Shown here: positions 45,904 through 55,162 of the stretch, piece by piece
Layout: each line of letters opens with the position of its first letter
Position numbering within the stretch: position 1 is the stretch's first letter
Program-made: the position numbers and the translations under genes
The notes under the pieces: generated by a model
Databases searched by the model: none
Seen by the model: the letters and a program-made list of their open reading frames with translations, nothing else
Told to the model about the DNA's origin: nothing
Origin: Flavimarina sp. Hel_I_48
GTDB lineage: Bacteria; Bacteroidota; Bacteroidia; Flavobacteriales; Flavobacteriaceae
Assembly: GCF_000733945.1 (NCBI RefSeq)
Contig: NZ_JPOL01000002.1
Location: forward strand, 630,001 to 694,000
Length of the DNA stretch: 64,000 nt
Direction: 5' to 3'

Positions 45904-46539
45904 GTGAACAAAAGGCCCGGAGATATTGTGCAGGGCGACAAAACCGGCGACAAACCGCTTAGCGAAGTGGTGAAATCCTATATTGCCGAGAAGTACAACA
46001 AACCTGGAGCAGTCTATCTAGGTGTTGTACACCGGTTGGATAGGCCTACAAGCGGAATCGTGATTTTCTCTCGTACCTCAAAAGCACTCCCGCGTCTCAA
46101 CAAGCTTTTTGCCGAAAAAGAAGCAAAAAAAACCTACTGGGCCATCGTTAAAAATGCTCCGCCAAAAATAGAGGACACACTGGTACATTATTTAAAACGT
46201 AACAGCAAACAAAATAAATCGTACGCACATCCCAAAGAAACACCGGGAAGCAAAAAAGGAATTTTAGACTATAAAATCCTACAGGAGTTCAACAATTATT
46301 TTTTGCTTGAAATTGCGCTGCATACCGGCAGGCATCATCAAATTAGGGCCCAGATGGCCGCAATAGGATGCCCTATAAAAGGCGATCTCAAGTACAGTTT
46401 TGACCGTAGCAACCCTGACGGAAGCATTCATTTACATTCCAGAAAATTGATCTTAACGCATCCAGTGCAAAAAGAGCAGATGACCTTCATTGCACCGCCA
46501 CCGGAAGGTGATGCGCTGTGGGATTCCTGTAGACTGTAA
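45904..46539 (+). CDS. RluA-family pseudouridine synthase without a normal start codon
   Basis: Isomerises uridine in rRNA or tRNA. Motifs: VVHRLDRPTSGIVIFSRT with the catalytic aspartate, AKKTYWAIV, LHTGRHHQIRAQMAAIG and CPIKGDLKY. GTG at 45904 is the first ordinary start codon, but homology-like sequence (NLNVIYEDNHIIVVNKRPGD) extends upstream in frame to about 45862, and the frame is open back to 45832 with only ATC, ATC and ATA as possible starts. The real N-terminus is thus probably about 20 residues longer than the GTG start allows. Confidence 0.88.
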   Translation: MNKRPGDIVQGDKTGDKPLSEVVKSYIAEKYNKPGAVYLGVVHRLDRPTSGIVIFSRTSKALPRLNKLFAEKEAKKTYWAIVKNAPPKIEDTLVHYLKRNSKQNKSYAHPKETPGSKKGILDYKILQEFNNYFLLEIALHTGRHHQIRAQMAAIGCPIKGDLKYSFDRSNPDGSIHLHSRKLILTHPVQKEQMTFIAPPPEGDALWDSCRL

Positions 46540-46578
46540 ACTGTAGACCGTAAAACAGTATACAATATACAGTCTACA
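46528..46578. repeat. Inverted repeat between convergent genes
   Basis: TGTAGACTGTA (46528-46538) and TACAGTCTACA (46568-46578) are perfect 11-base inverted copies, with a third imperfect copy (CTGTAGACCGTA) between them. The left arm overlaps the stop codon of the pseudouridine synthase gene. It could act as a terminator for both flanking convergent genes. Confidence 0.6.
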
Positions 46579-46594
46579 ACCTTTCATTTCTCTA

Positions 46595-47497
46595 TCATCT
46601 CTTATCTTCGATCTCTACTCTTCCTTCTTTATTCCTATTCCGAAGGCTACGTATGCTTTCTGTAATAACGGCAGTTAAAATCATCGCTCCACCTATAAAA
46701 GTTCCCCAGCGTGGAATCTCACCCAGAAAGAATATACCCATCAATATACCATAAATGGGTTGCACACTGCCCAGAATGCTCGCCGTGGTCACATTAAAAT
46801 ATTTAAAGCTCATTAAATAGAGTGTATGTCCCACTGCCGTGGTGACCAGGGCGAGCGCGACCAGATAGGGAAAAGCTTCGGTCACCGCCTCTGGAGTGGC
46901 CATAAAATACAAAGGGATCAGCGCCACCGCCACAATGACCATCTGATACCACATAAGCAGGCTCCCGTGGTAATTTTTAACCTGTTCTTTCATCAAAATA
47001 TTCCGCAGGGAATACGCCAGCGCAGAAATCAAACCGAAACCAATCGCCTGGGTATACTGATTTTCAAAATTGAGTTCTGGCACCAGAAAAGAAATTCCGA
47101 TGAGTACTAAAATGCCCAACAGAATATGGATTTTCTGAAATGGCTTTTTCATGATTATAGGTTCCAGGATACTGGTAAGCGTAGGATGCGTGTAAATGGT
47201 GAGCATCCCAATGGCCACGGTGCTCAACTGCAAGGCCTGAAAATAGAAAACCCAGTGCAGACCCATTAAAAAACCGCCTAAAAGGATCATTTTTCGGTCT
47301 TTTTTGGCAATAAAAAGGTTTATCTTTTTATACCGAAGGAATAGAAACAAAAGCAAGGCAGCAAACAACGCCCGGTAAGCAATCGCGATGGGTGCCCCTA
47401 GCGGAATGCTGCGTCCCAGCACACCGCTGGTACTCACCAAAAGCATGGCGAGGTTAAGCTGTAAAAGGTTGTTTAAAAAAGGACTCTTTTTTGCCAT
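46595..47497 (-). CDS. EamA/DMT-family transporter
   Basis: Ten hydrophobic helices in 300 residues, arranged as two EamA repeats (first about 10-135, second about 150-285). Segments such as MGLHWVFYFQALQLSTVAIG, LTIYTHPTLTSILEPII and TASILGSVQPIYGILMGIFF are typical. Members export amino acids, nucleobases or metabolites, or import them; the substrate cannot be told. It shares one base with the end of the upstream helical protein gene, so they are coupled. Confidence 0.88.
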   Translation of the reverse strand: MAKKSPFLNNLLQLNLAMLLVSTSGVLGRSIPLGAPIAIAYRALFAALLLFLFLRYKKINLFIAKKDRKMILLGGFLMGLHWVFYFQALQLSTVAIGMLTIYTHPTLTSILEPIIMKKPFQKIHILLGILVLIGISFLVPELNFENQYTQAIGFGLISALAYSLRNILMKEQVKNYHGSLLMWYQMVIVAVALIPLYFMATPEAVTEAFPYLVALALVTTAVGHTLYLMSFKYFNVTTASILGSVQPIYGILMGIFFLGEIPRWGTFIGGAMILTAVITESIRSLRNRNKEGRVEIEDKR

Positions 47498-49059
47498 TAT
47501 CGCATCAATAATGCCGATTTTTCCTTAATTATCTGGGCAACGGGCCTGCTTTCTATACGGCTGTCAAGCCAGGAAAGAATATCCAGGTACAAGAATGCGC
47601 GCCTTTCGTAGGGATCATTCTCATAAACCTCAAGGCGCTTACGCAGTTTGGTAAATTCGCTTTTGAGTTCGCTAGGGAAAATCTCACCCAGATTCCGTAG
47701 AAATTTGATCATTTCTTTTTGAACTTCGTGCAGGTCATTCATTTTGATCAGGAACTTATACGTACTGCGCAATAGCGATTCCAGATGGTAGTCCATACCG
47801 GCTTCATAATGTGCCACAAGATTGAGAATACGCGCAAAACACATGAGATCTTCACGCATTTTGAGCGATTTATTATTGATGATCTTTTGCAAATAGGAAA
47901 TGCATTTTTTGTTCTCCCCGTTACCAAAATATAGACTTGCGATCTTGTAATAAAAAACCATCACATGATGCGCATCCATCTTGCCGCCCAGCACCTTTAG
48001 CTTTTTGGTGATTTCTTCTATGAGTCCGTCATCATTGCTGAAATCACCAACTAAAAATTTCAGGTTTAGCTTGTTAGAATACAAATACAAAAACTCCAGC
48101 GTTTCCAGGTTATCGCTTTTGGGAAAGTCGGTTTCCGCAAGGCGCATTTCAAGATTTTCAAGCACTTCTTTAAAATGCGTATGATGGCGCAGGTAAAAAA
48201 GCGATTCAAGCAGATAATGATTCCCTTTCAAGTAAAAAACAGGGTTGCGGGCGATCATTTTTGGCTGTTCCTCAAATAATTCCACAAACCGGCTGGCGTA
48301 GCGATAGCAGGACAAAAAATCCTGAATGAGGAAACTGTACCACAAATATGCCTTGTAAAGCCATAATTTTTCTCGAAAACCGAGTTCTTTGAGATCATAT
48401 TCTGGCAAATGTTCATTAAAATAGACCTCTATTTTTTGCTTTTCGGCATCGCTGCGTACATATCCCATTTTTAGCATTTTACCATAAAGCTGCAAGGATA
48501 GATTGGAGAGTTTGCTGGTCATCATGTTCTGCCGGCTCAGGGATTCTGCTTCCTGGGTGAGTTCATCTGCGCGGGTGCTCATGCTGCGGGTAATGTACTG
48601 GGTCTCAATCACTTTTTCAAGCTCCACGATCTCGTAGGCCACATTTTTCTCCTCGTTTTCAATGGCCATGTGTTTGGCCTTTTCAAGCAATTTTAAACTT
48701 TGCTGGTACAATCCTTTCTGATAGAGAACGGTAGCAAAATCAAGCTGTTCCCGTATCTGTATACGTATGTTCTGATGGGCAGGGCTGAGCCTTAGGCTTA
48801 TAAGAATTTGCTTGTACAGATGGGCCTTTAGATTAGAAAGTTGCTGCTTTTTGACAATGCGGTTGTTCAAAATTTCCGCTTCATCATAAACCTTCATCTT
48901 ATCCATAAGGGCAAAAAGCTGCAGGTACTTTGAATCAGCATTGCCATCAAGACGGCCTACATACAGGGTAAACTGGCGTTTTTCAGATTTGGACAATGAC
49001 CTGACCAAAGTAAATAAGGCATCTTTTGAATCATTTGCCGTTGTAATGATTTTACGCAT
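47497..49059 (-). CDS. Large helical protein of unknown function (TPR-like)
   Basis: A 520-residue soluble protein, almost entirely helical, without signal peptide. It begins RKIITTANDSKDALFTLVRS, then LSKSEKRQFTLYV, and continues with repeated helix pairs (LYQKGLYQQSLKLLEKAKHM, YYKIASLYFGNGENKKCISY) that resemble TPR units. The family seems to be restricted to Bacteroidota, but I know no function for it. It is divergent from leuA with 130 bases between and heads a unit with the EamA transporter. Confidence 0.75.
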   Translation of the reverse strand: MRKIITTANDSKDALFTLVRSLSKSEKRQFTLYVGRLDGNADSKYLQLFALMDKMKVYDEAEILNNRIVKKQQLSNLKAHLYKQILISLRLSPAHQNIRIQIREQLDFATVLYQKGLYQQSLKLLEKAKHMAIENEEKNVAYEIVELEKVIETQYITRSMSTRADELTQEAESLSRQNMMTSKLSNLSLQLYGKMLKMGYVRSDAEKQKIEVYFNEHLPEYDLKELGFREKLWLYKAYLWYSFLIQDFLSCYRYASRFVELFEEQPKMIARNPVFYLKGNHYLLESLFYLRHHTHFKEVLENLEMRLAETDFPKSDNLETLEFLYLYSNKLNLKFLVGDFSNDDGLIEEITKKLKVLGGKMDAHHVMVFYYKIASLYFGNGENKKCISYLQKIINNKSLKMREDLMCFARILNLVAHYEAGMDYHLESLLRSTYKFLIKMNDLHEVQKEMIKFLRNLGEIFPSELKSEFTKLRKRLEVYENDPYERRAFLYLDILSWLDSRIESRPVAQIIKEKSALLMR

Positions 49060-49189
49060 AAAACACTGTTATTCAATTATATAAGTATGCTTAAAATTAG
49101 GTTAACATCGTAACCTCTCCAGAAGGGGATTCTTCAAAAGTACTACGTATATATATATTCACATATAAATTGAGCTAAAAACCACTTTT

Positions 49190-50362
49190 ATGAGCACCGA
49201 CAAAGTACAAATTTTTGATACCACATTACGTGACGGAGAGCAAGTTCCCGGATGCAAGTTAGATACACACCAGAAACTTGTAATAGCCGAACGTCTCGAT
49301 AATCTGGGTGTTGATGTTATTGAAGCAGGGTTTCCCGTCTCCAGTCCAGGGGATTTTAACTCTGTGCGCGAGATTGCAAAAATAGTTAAAAATGCGACTG
49401 TTTGTGGACTCACACGTGCAGTAAAAAAAGATATTGAAGTTGCTGCAGAAGCACTAAAAGGTGCAAAACGCCCCCGTATACATACGGGTATAGGCACCAG
49501 TGATTCTCATATTAAATATAAGTTTAGGTCTAATCAGGAAGAAATTCTCAAACGTACTTTTGAAGCGGTCGCCTATGCGAAAACTTTTGTTGAAGACGTG
49601 GAATTTTACGCTGAGGATGCCGGGCGTACCAATAATGAATATCTGGCACGTGTTTGTGAAGCGGCCATACGCGCGGGGGCAACCGTGCTCAATATTCCAG
49701 ATACCACTGGTTATTGCCTTCCAGAGGAATACGGCGCAAAAATCAAATACCTTCGGGAAAACGTCAAGGGTATAGAAAAAGCTATTCTTTCCTGCCACTG
49801 CCATAATGATCTGGGACTCGCAACGGCAAATTCCATAGCGGGCGTGGTAAACGGCGCACGCCAGATTGAATGTACCATAAACGGTATAGGAGAGCGAGCA
49901 GGAAATACCGCGCTTGAAGAAGTGGTGATGATCTTAAAACAACATCCCTATTTAAATCTTGACACCGGCATCAATACAAGACTGCTTTATGATACCAGCC
50001 GCATGGTCAGTGAGAAAATGGGCATGGTCGTACAACCTAATAAAGCCGTAGTGGGCGCAAATGCGTTTGCGCACAGTTCTGGCATACATCAGGATGGTAT
50101 GATCAAGAACAAGGAAACCTATGAAATTATGGATCCCGCAGAAGTGGGTGTGAGCGACAGCGCCATCGTACTCACCGCACGCAGCGGCCGGGCAGCACTG
50201 GCGTACCGCTCTAAAAAAGTAGGCTACGAACTTACAAAAGTACAGTTGGACGTGGTTTATAAAGAATTTCTGATCGTTGCAGATTCTAAAAAAGAAGTGA
50301 AAGATGAAGATATCCATCAGATTATGAAGACCACAAATAGTGGTGCACAGGCGGTCGCTTAA
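49190..50362 (+). CDS. leuA: 2-isopropylmalate synthase LeuA, short form
   Basis: Condenses acetyl-CoA with 2-ketoisovalerate, the first step of leucine synthesis. Motifs: [58 protein letters not shown] and [16 protein letters not shown]. The final part ([19 protein letters not shown]) belongs to the catalytic half. With 390 residues it lacks the roughly 120-residue C-terminal regulatory domain that binds leucine in long LeuA. Its place at the head of leuCDB supports the assignment over related synthases such as homocitrate or citramalate synthase. Confidence 0.93.
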   Translation: MSTDKVQIFDTTLRDGEQVPGCKLDTHQKLVIAERLDNLGVDVIEAGFPVSSPGDFNSVREIAKIVKNATVCGLTRAVKKDIEVAAEALKGAKRPRIHTGIGTSDSHIKYKFRSNQEEILKRTFEAVAYAKTFVEDVEFYAEDAGRTNNEYLARVCEAAIRAGATVLNIPDTTGYCLPEEYGAKIKYLRENVKGIEKAILSCHCHNDLGLATANSIAGVVNGARQIECTINGIGERAGNTALEEVVMILKQHPYLNLDTGINTRLLYDTSRMVSEKMGMVVQPNKAVVGANAFAHSSGIHQDGMIKNKETYEIMDPAEVGVSDSAIVLTARSGRAALAYRSKKVGYELTKVQLDVVYKEFLIVADSKKEVKDEDIHQIMKTTNSGAQAVA

Positions 50363-50397
50363 GCGAACATAAAAACTAAGAATTATTACTAAAATTT

Positions 50398-50442
50398 GCC
50401 GGTTTTGACCCTTTTTCTGACTGAAAATAGGTTAAAATCGGC
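50398..50442 (+). promoter_or_regulatory. Long intra-operon hairpin between leuA and leuC
   Basis: The arms 50398-50410 and 50430-50442 pair over 13 positions with two G-U pairs, and the loop itself holds TTTTC/GAAAA. It lies 35 bases after the leuA stop and 20 bases before the leuC start, without a strong T-run. It may be an RNA stabiliser, a processing site or a weak attenuator. Confidence 0.5.
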
Positions 50443-50462
50443 AGTTTTGAATCAAAATTAAA

Positions 50463-51848
50463 ATGGCAGGAAAAACACTTTTTGATAAAGTCTGGGATGC
50501 GCATGTGGTCGATAAGGTCGCAAACGGCCCTCAGGTTTTATACATAGACAAACACCTTATACACGAAGTTACGAGTCCGCAGGCTTTTGCTGAGCTGGAA
50601 GAGCGCGGCATTCCCGTGGCCCGCCCTGATCAGATCGTGGCCACGGCAGATCACAACACGCCCACGGTAGACCAGCACCTGCCCATACAGGATGAACTTT
50701 CCCGCAACCAACTCAAAAAACTCACCGAAAATTGTGAGAAGCACAACATTACACTCTACGGTCTGGGCCATGAATTTAATGGTATCGTTCATGTGATCTC
50801 ACCAGAGCTGGGCATTACCCAACCCGGTATGACCATGGTCTGTGGGGACAGCCACACCTCTACCCACGGGGCTTTTGGTACGATCGCTTTTGGTATAGGA
50901 ACCAGTCAGGTGGCGCAGGTTTTCGCCAGCCAGTGCCTATTATTGACCAAACCCAAGAAATTGCGCGTTTCCGTAAACGGAAAACTTAAAAACGGCGTAC
51001 TTCCCAAGGATGTCATTTTATATATCATCTCGCAGATAGGCACAAACGCCGGTACCGGTTATTTTTGCGAATATGCCGGCAATGTATTTGAAGAAATGAG
51101 CATGGAAGGCCGTATGACCGTTTGCAATATGAGTATTGAAATGGGCGCCCGCGGCGGAATGATCGCGCCAGACGAAACCACCTTTAACTATATAAAAGGC
51201 AGAAAATTTGCACCGGAAGGAGGCGAATGGGAGCAAAAAGTAGCATACTGGAAAACACTTCCCACCGATGCAGATGCCGAATTTGATAAGGAATTTCATT
51301 TTGACGCCGCCGAAATTGAACCTATGGTTACCTACGGTACCAATCCCGGAATGGGAATCAAGGTAAGCGGGACCATTCCCGATAAAGAGGATGAAAACCT
51401 TGAAAAATCCCTTGAATATATGGGCTTTCAAAAAGGGGAAAGCCTCATAGGAAAAGCCATTAATTATGTTTTTATAGGCAGTTGTACTAACTCGCGCATT
51501 GAGGATTTCCGCATTGCGGCAAATTATGTTAAGGGAAAACACAAGGCCGAAAATGTGAATGCCTGGCTTGTCCCCGGCTCGCAGCAAGTCGCAAAACAAC
51601 TTGTTGAAGAAGGTCTTGACCTTGTCTTTACAGAAGCTGGTTTTGAACTTCGGCAGCCTGGATGTTCCGCCTGCCTCGCCATGAATGATGACAAAATTCC
51701 GCGTGGCGAATATTGTGTTTCCACTTCAAACCGAAATTTTGAAGGCCGTCAGGGACAGGGCGCACGTACCATTTTGGCGAGTCCGTTAATGGCCGCCGCC
51801 ACCGCTGTAGAAGGCAAAATCGTTGATATTACAAAAAATTTGAATTAA
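50463..51848 (+). CDS. leuC: 3-isopropylmalate dehydratase large subunit LeuC
   Basis: Isomerises 2- to 3-isopropylmalate together with LeuD, using a [4Fe-4S] cluster. Signatures: [30 protein letters not shown], and the cluster ligands in [14 protein letters not shown] and [11 protein letters not shown]. The 461-residue length is standard. The last base of its stop codon is the first base of the leuD ATG, so translation is coupled. Confidence 0.97.
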   Translation: MAGKTLFDKVWDAHVVDKVANGPQVLYIDKHLIHEVTSPQAFAELEERGIPVARPDQIVATADHNTPTVDQHLPIQDELSRNQLKKLTENCEKHNITLYGLGHEFNGIVHVISPELGITQPGMTMVCGDSHTSTHGAFGTIAFGIGTSQVAQVFASQCLLLTKPKKLRVSVNGKLKNGVLPKDVILYIISQIGTNAGTGYFCEYAGNVFEEMSMEGRMTVCNMSIEMGARGGMIAPDETTFNYIKGRKFAPEGGEWEQKVAYWKTLPTDADAEFDKEFHFDAAEIEPMVTYGTNPGMGIKVSGTIPDKEDENLEKSLEYMGFQKGESLIGKAINYVFIGSCTNSRIEDFRIAANYVKGKHKAENVNAWLVPGSQQVAKQLVEEGLDLVFTEAGFELRQPGCSACLAMNDDKIPRGEYCVSTSNRNFEGRQGQGARTILASPLMAAATAVEGKIVDITKNLN

Positions 51849-52438
51849 TGGAAAAATTCACAAAACTTACCGAAACGGCCGTCCCGCTTCCGGTAGAAAA
51901 CATAGATACAGACCAGATCATCCCGGCGCGCTTCCTAAAAGCAACCGATAAAAAAGGCTTTGGCGATAACGTGTTCAGGGATTGGAGATTCAATAAAGAT
52001 GGAAGCAAAAATGAAGATTTTGTTTTAAATAAAGATGCATACTCAGGCCCTATTCTGGTCGCGGGAGATAACTTTGGTTGTGGTTCCAGTAGGGAACATG
52101 CAGCCTGGGCGCTGGGTGGTTATGGCTTCAAAGTTGTCGTAAGCAGCTTTTTTGCTGATATTTTTAAAGGAAATGCCCTAAACAATGGTATTTTACCGGT
52201 ACAGGTGACCCCGGAATATCTTAAAAAACTCTTATTAAGTATTAAAGAAAATCCGGCTACAAATGTCACCATAAACCTTGAAGAGCAAACGATAACTTCT
52301 GAAGCAGGTCAGGACCATTTTGATATAGACCCCTATAAAAAAGTGTGCATGATCAATGGTTATGACGATATTGATTATCTGCTCAGTAAGAAGGAAACCA
52401 TTGAAAGTTTTGAAAAAGAGCGGGAATTTTCGGTTTAA
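51848..52438 (+). CDS. leuD: 3-isopropylmalate dehydratase small subunit LeuD
   Basis: Swivelling-domain subunit of isopropylmalate isomerase. It starts [20 protein letters not shown], then [10 protein letters not shown], with the substrate-binding loop in [17 protein letters not shown] and [15 protein letters not shown]. The 196-residue length is normal. Overlaps leuC by one base; leuB follows after 144 bases with a hairpin in between. Confidence 0.97.
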   Translation: MEKFTKLTETAVPLPVENIDTDQIIPARFLKATDKKGFGDNVFRDWRFNKDGSKNEDFVLNKDAYSGPILVAGDNFGCGSSREHAAWALGGYGFKVVVSSFFADIFKGNALNNGILPVQVTPEYLKKLLLSIKENPATNVTINLEEQTITSEAGQDHFDIDPYKKVCMINGYDDIDYLLSKKETIESFEKEREFSV

Positions 52439-52540
52439 TAGCTAAAAACTACTATTTCCAACCTAAAACTGGGGCGAAAAGGCTATTTTTCAGTCCTTGA
52501 TTTAATATACAAATTCCCTGAAAACCTTTAAAAATTGCCC

Positions 52541-52567
52541 TGAAAATGGCAAAATTGACCATTTTCA
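52541..52567 (+). promoter_or_regulatory. Hairpin in the leuD-leuB gap
   Basis: TGAAAATGG (52541-52549) and CCATTTTCA (52559-52567) form a perfect 9-bp stem with a 9-base loop, ending 15 bases before the leuB start codon. It could occlude or tune leuB translation. Confidence 0.45.
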
Positions 52568-52582
52568 TTCAAAAATAACGTT

Positions 52583-53698
52583 ATGAAATACAAAATAGCA
52601 CTCCTCCCCGGTGATGGTATAGGCCCTGAAGTTACAGATCAGGCCGTAAAAGTCCTTGAGGCGATCGCCGATGTTTACAACCATACGTTTACCTATACGC
52701 ACGCGCTCGTGGGCGCCGTTGCGATTGATAAAACGGGCGATCCCCTTCCTGAAGAAACCCTTCAGATCTGTAGGGAAAGTGATGCCATTTTGTTTGGAGC
52801 CATAGGGCATCCCAAATATGATAACGATCCTTCGGCTAAGGTACGGCCAGAACAGGGACTGCTTAAACTGCGCAAATCCCTGGGTCTGTTTTGCAATGTG
52901 CGACCGGTTAAGGCTTTTGAACAACTTATCGATAATTCTCCCTTGCGCCGGGAAATAATTTCTGGCACAGATATTAGTATTTTCAGGGAATTGACCGGTG
53001 GAATCTATTTTGGTTCCAAAGAACTTAGCGAAGATGGCCAGACGGCTAGCGATGGTTGTTCCTATTCTGTGGAAGAAATCTCCCGAATCACCCATTTAGC
53101 GTTTAAAGAAGCGCAAAAAAGACGCAAAAAACTCACGCTGGTTGACAAAGCAAATGTGCTGGAAACGTCCCGCCTATGGCGGAAAACCGTAAAAGAAATC
53201 GCGCCTCAATACGCTGACGTAGAACTGGATTTTCTTTTTGTGGATAATGCCGCAATGCAGCTTATCTTAAATCCAAAACAATTTGACGTGATCCTTACCG
53301 AAAACCTTTTTGGCGATATCATCAGCGATGAAGCCAGTGTTATAGGCGGTTCCATAGGACTTTTAGCTTCTTCTTCCCTAGGGGCGGAAAATGCTATGTT
53401 TGAGCCTATTCACGGTTCGTTTCCGCAGGCAACTGGCAAGCATATTGCAAATCCACTGGCGTCCATTCTTTCCGCAGCCATGCTTTTAAGGCATTTAGAT
53501 CTACATAAAGAAGCAGATGCGATTGAAACTGCGGTAGAAAAGTCGCTGGAACTTGGTATTACCACCGGCGATATCAATCCTAAAAATCCGTTTTCTACCT
53601 TAAAAGTTGGTGATTTTGTGGCTGACCATATTACGCATCCCAATGATACCAATATCAATTACAAAAATGTACATATGGGACAGAGTACGATTATTTAG
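52583..53698 (+). CDS. leuB: 3-isopropylmalate dehydrogenase LeuB
   Basis: NAD-dependent oxidative decarboxylation of 3-isopropylmalate. It starts KIALLPGDGIGPEVTDQAVK; substrate-binding arginines lie in RPEQGLLKLRKSLGLFCNVRP, metal-binding acids in ENLFGDIISDEASVIGGSIG. The NAD-type loop EPIHGSFPQATGKHIANPLA favours LeuB over isocitrate dehydrogenase. Length 371, last gene of the leu cluster, followed by a strong terminator. Confidence 0.97.
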   Translation: MKYKIALLPGDGIGPEVTDQAVKVLEAIADVYNHTFTYTHALVGAVAIDKTGDPLPEETLQICRESDAILFGAIGHPKYDNDPSAKVRPEQGLLKLRKSLGLFCNVRPVKAFEQLIDNSPLRREIISGTDISIFRELTGGIYFGSKELSEDGQTASDGCSYSVEEISRITHLAFKEAQKRRKKLTLVDKANVLETSRLWRKTVKEIAPQYADVELDFLFVDNAAMQLILNPKQFDVILTENLFGDIISDEASVIGGSIGLLASSSLGAENAMFEPIHGSFPQATGKHIANPLASILSAAMLLRHLDLHKEADAIETAVEKSLELGITTGDINPKNPFSTLKVGDFVADHITHPNDTNINYKNVHMGQSTII

Positions 53699-53725
53699 TT
53701 CTGGTTCTATAATAAAATTTTGAAG

Positions 53726-53751
53726 TGCGGCTAGTAGCCGCATTTTTTTTT
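53726..53751 (+). terminator. Terminator of the leu operon
   Basis: TGCGGC (53726-53731) pairs with GCCGCA (53737-53742) around a TAGTA loop and runs directly into nine T residues, 28 bases after the leuB stop. Confidence 0.9.
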
Positions 53752-53792
53752 AGCCAATTTTAAAACAGAAATTCCAACCTCAACCAACTCTT

Positions 53793-54371
53793 ATGAAACT
53801 TCCTGCCTCGTACAATAACATTCTAGAGAAATCCACCGTCATGGGTTTTGATATGTCATCAGATCCTGACTTTGGCAGTTTGCTTCAAACGTTAGTGGCT
53901 TCTAAAAGGGACGCCCATATTTTAGAACTGGGTACGGGTACCGGTTTATCCCTCTCCTGGATGGTTGCGGGTCTTCATGCGACTTCTAAAATAACAACGC
54001 TGGATAATGAAGAGAACTATTTGAAAATTGCCAGGGAACACATTGAAGATGATTCCCGTGTTTCAATAGTATGCACAGATGGCGCTAAATGGATCGAGGA
54101 ATATGCAGGTCCTTCTTTTAACGTAATATTTGCTGATACCTGGGCAGGGAAATTTACACACCTGGAAGAAACTTTGACGTTAGTAGCGCCGGGAGGTTTC
54201 TATATTATTGATGATTTGAATCCACAAAAGAACTGGCCTGAGGGTCATAACAAGAAAGTGGAAAAACTGATCGCCTATTTAAACTCCCGCGAAGATTTTA
54301 ATCTTGCCCATTTGAACTGGTCCACGGGAATTATTATCATGACCAGAATCGCACGCGCTATTGTGAATTAG
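53793..54371 (+). CDS. SAM-dependent O-methyltransferase-like protein
   Basis: A 192-residue Rossmann methyltransferase. SAM-binding motif I is ILELGTGTGLSLSWM (about 43-57), the acidic end of strand 2 is in ITTLDNEENYLKIA, and VIFADTWAGKFTHLEE stands at motif III. It resembles the small O-methyltransferase families. Substrate unknown. Its 3' end overlaps the convergent MpaB-like gene by 14 bases. Confidence 0.85.
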   Translation: MKLPASYNNILEKSTVMGFDMSSDPDFGSLLQTLVASKRDAHILELGTGTGLSLSWMVAGLHATSKITTLDNEENYLKIAREHIEDDSRVSIVCTDGAKWIEEYAGPSFNVIFADTWAGKFTHLEETLTLVAPGGFYIIDDLNPQKNWPEGHNKKVEKLIAYLNSREDFNLAHLNWSTGIIIMTRIARAIVN

Positions 54372-55131
54372 CTACATCCAGTTCTTTGATCTCTTTTGCA
54401 TACGCGCTGGGCAAAATGATATTTTTGATAATACGATCTACTGAAATTACCCTGCTGGTTTTATAGACAGGAACAAAAAACCGAAGCATGTGCGCATGAT
54501 TAAAGTGTAACAAATCCCTGACCCGCTCTGGTATGACCAACTTCTGACCTTCGATCAAAAAGAGATAGCGAATGCTGCCCAAATGCTTTTTATACTGGAC
54601 AAAGAGATCTTTGGTATACCTGCTTTCAACAAGATCGTTTTCCAGATGGGCTGCACGCTGTGGTAACCAACTTTTATAATCAGCAGCGAGATCTTTAAGT
54701 TTCATGCGCTCACCGAGACGTTTAAAAACGGAATAAATCTCTTCCTTTTCGGCCAGTGTTAATCTTCGTTCCAAAACTTCAAAAGAGGAAATGGAATAAA
54801 AAATCAACATAAAAAGCACGTCCCGGTACGCCCAGTCTGGTATGGTACTGTCCCTCGAATTTTCTACTGCTTTGTGAATATGATAGATGGCATCTATACT
54901 CTGAAACGCTTTTGCCTCATCGGCGAAAATAATCTCCCGTGCATAGGTCACCGTTGAGAATAAACGCCCCAAAGGATCTGCGGGCAACTTTCCCGTAAAA
55001 TAAAGCCAGTCAACCGCCTTGTTCAGTGCAAATTCTGCCGCAGCCCCGGCAAAAATAAGTAACACGGTATCACTTTTTCCCCATATTTTTCGCACTATGG
55101 AATCCTCTTTTACAAAATATTTCATTTCCAT
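54358..55131 (-). CDS. MpaB/rubber-oxygenase-like protein (DUF2236)
   Basis: A 257-residue helical protein of the MpaB / latex-clearing-protein oxygenase family, which includes heme-binding oxygenases. Recognisable segments are DPLGRLFSTVTYAREIIFAD, the histidine in AIYHIHKAVENSR, PDWAYRDVLFMLIFYSISSF and the C-terminal RDLLHFNHAHMLRFF. The GRLFSTV and HxxH-like parts match DUF2236. Substrate and physiological role are unknown. It lies 31 bases downstream of the Gfo/Idh gene and is probably co-transcribed with it. Confidence 0.75.
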   Translation of the reverse strand: MEMKYFVKEDSIVRKIWGKSDTVLLIFAGAAAEFALNKAVDWLYFTGKLPADPLGRLFSTVTYAREIIFADEAKAFQSIDAIYHIHKAVENSRDSTIPDWAYRDVLFMLIFYSISSFEVLERRLTLAEKEEIYSVFKRLGERMKLKDLAADYKSWLPQRAAHLENDLVESRYTKDLFVQYKKHLGSIRYLFLIEGQKLVIPERVRDLLHFNHAHMLRFFVPVYKTSRVISVDRIIKNIILPSAYAKEIKELDVANSQ

Positions 55132-55162
55132 TTTAATTCTTGTAAAAGAACGGCTTTATAAT

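Noticed and set aside
49087..49113. Possible leucine leader peptide MLKIRLTS upstream of leuA
   Set aside because: Only two leucine codons in eight and the following hairpin is weak (about five pairs), with no terminator alternative visible.
51018..51599. 193-residue minus-strand open frame opposite leuC
   Set aside because: leuC on the plus strand is unambiguous; the antisense frame has no recognisable motif.
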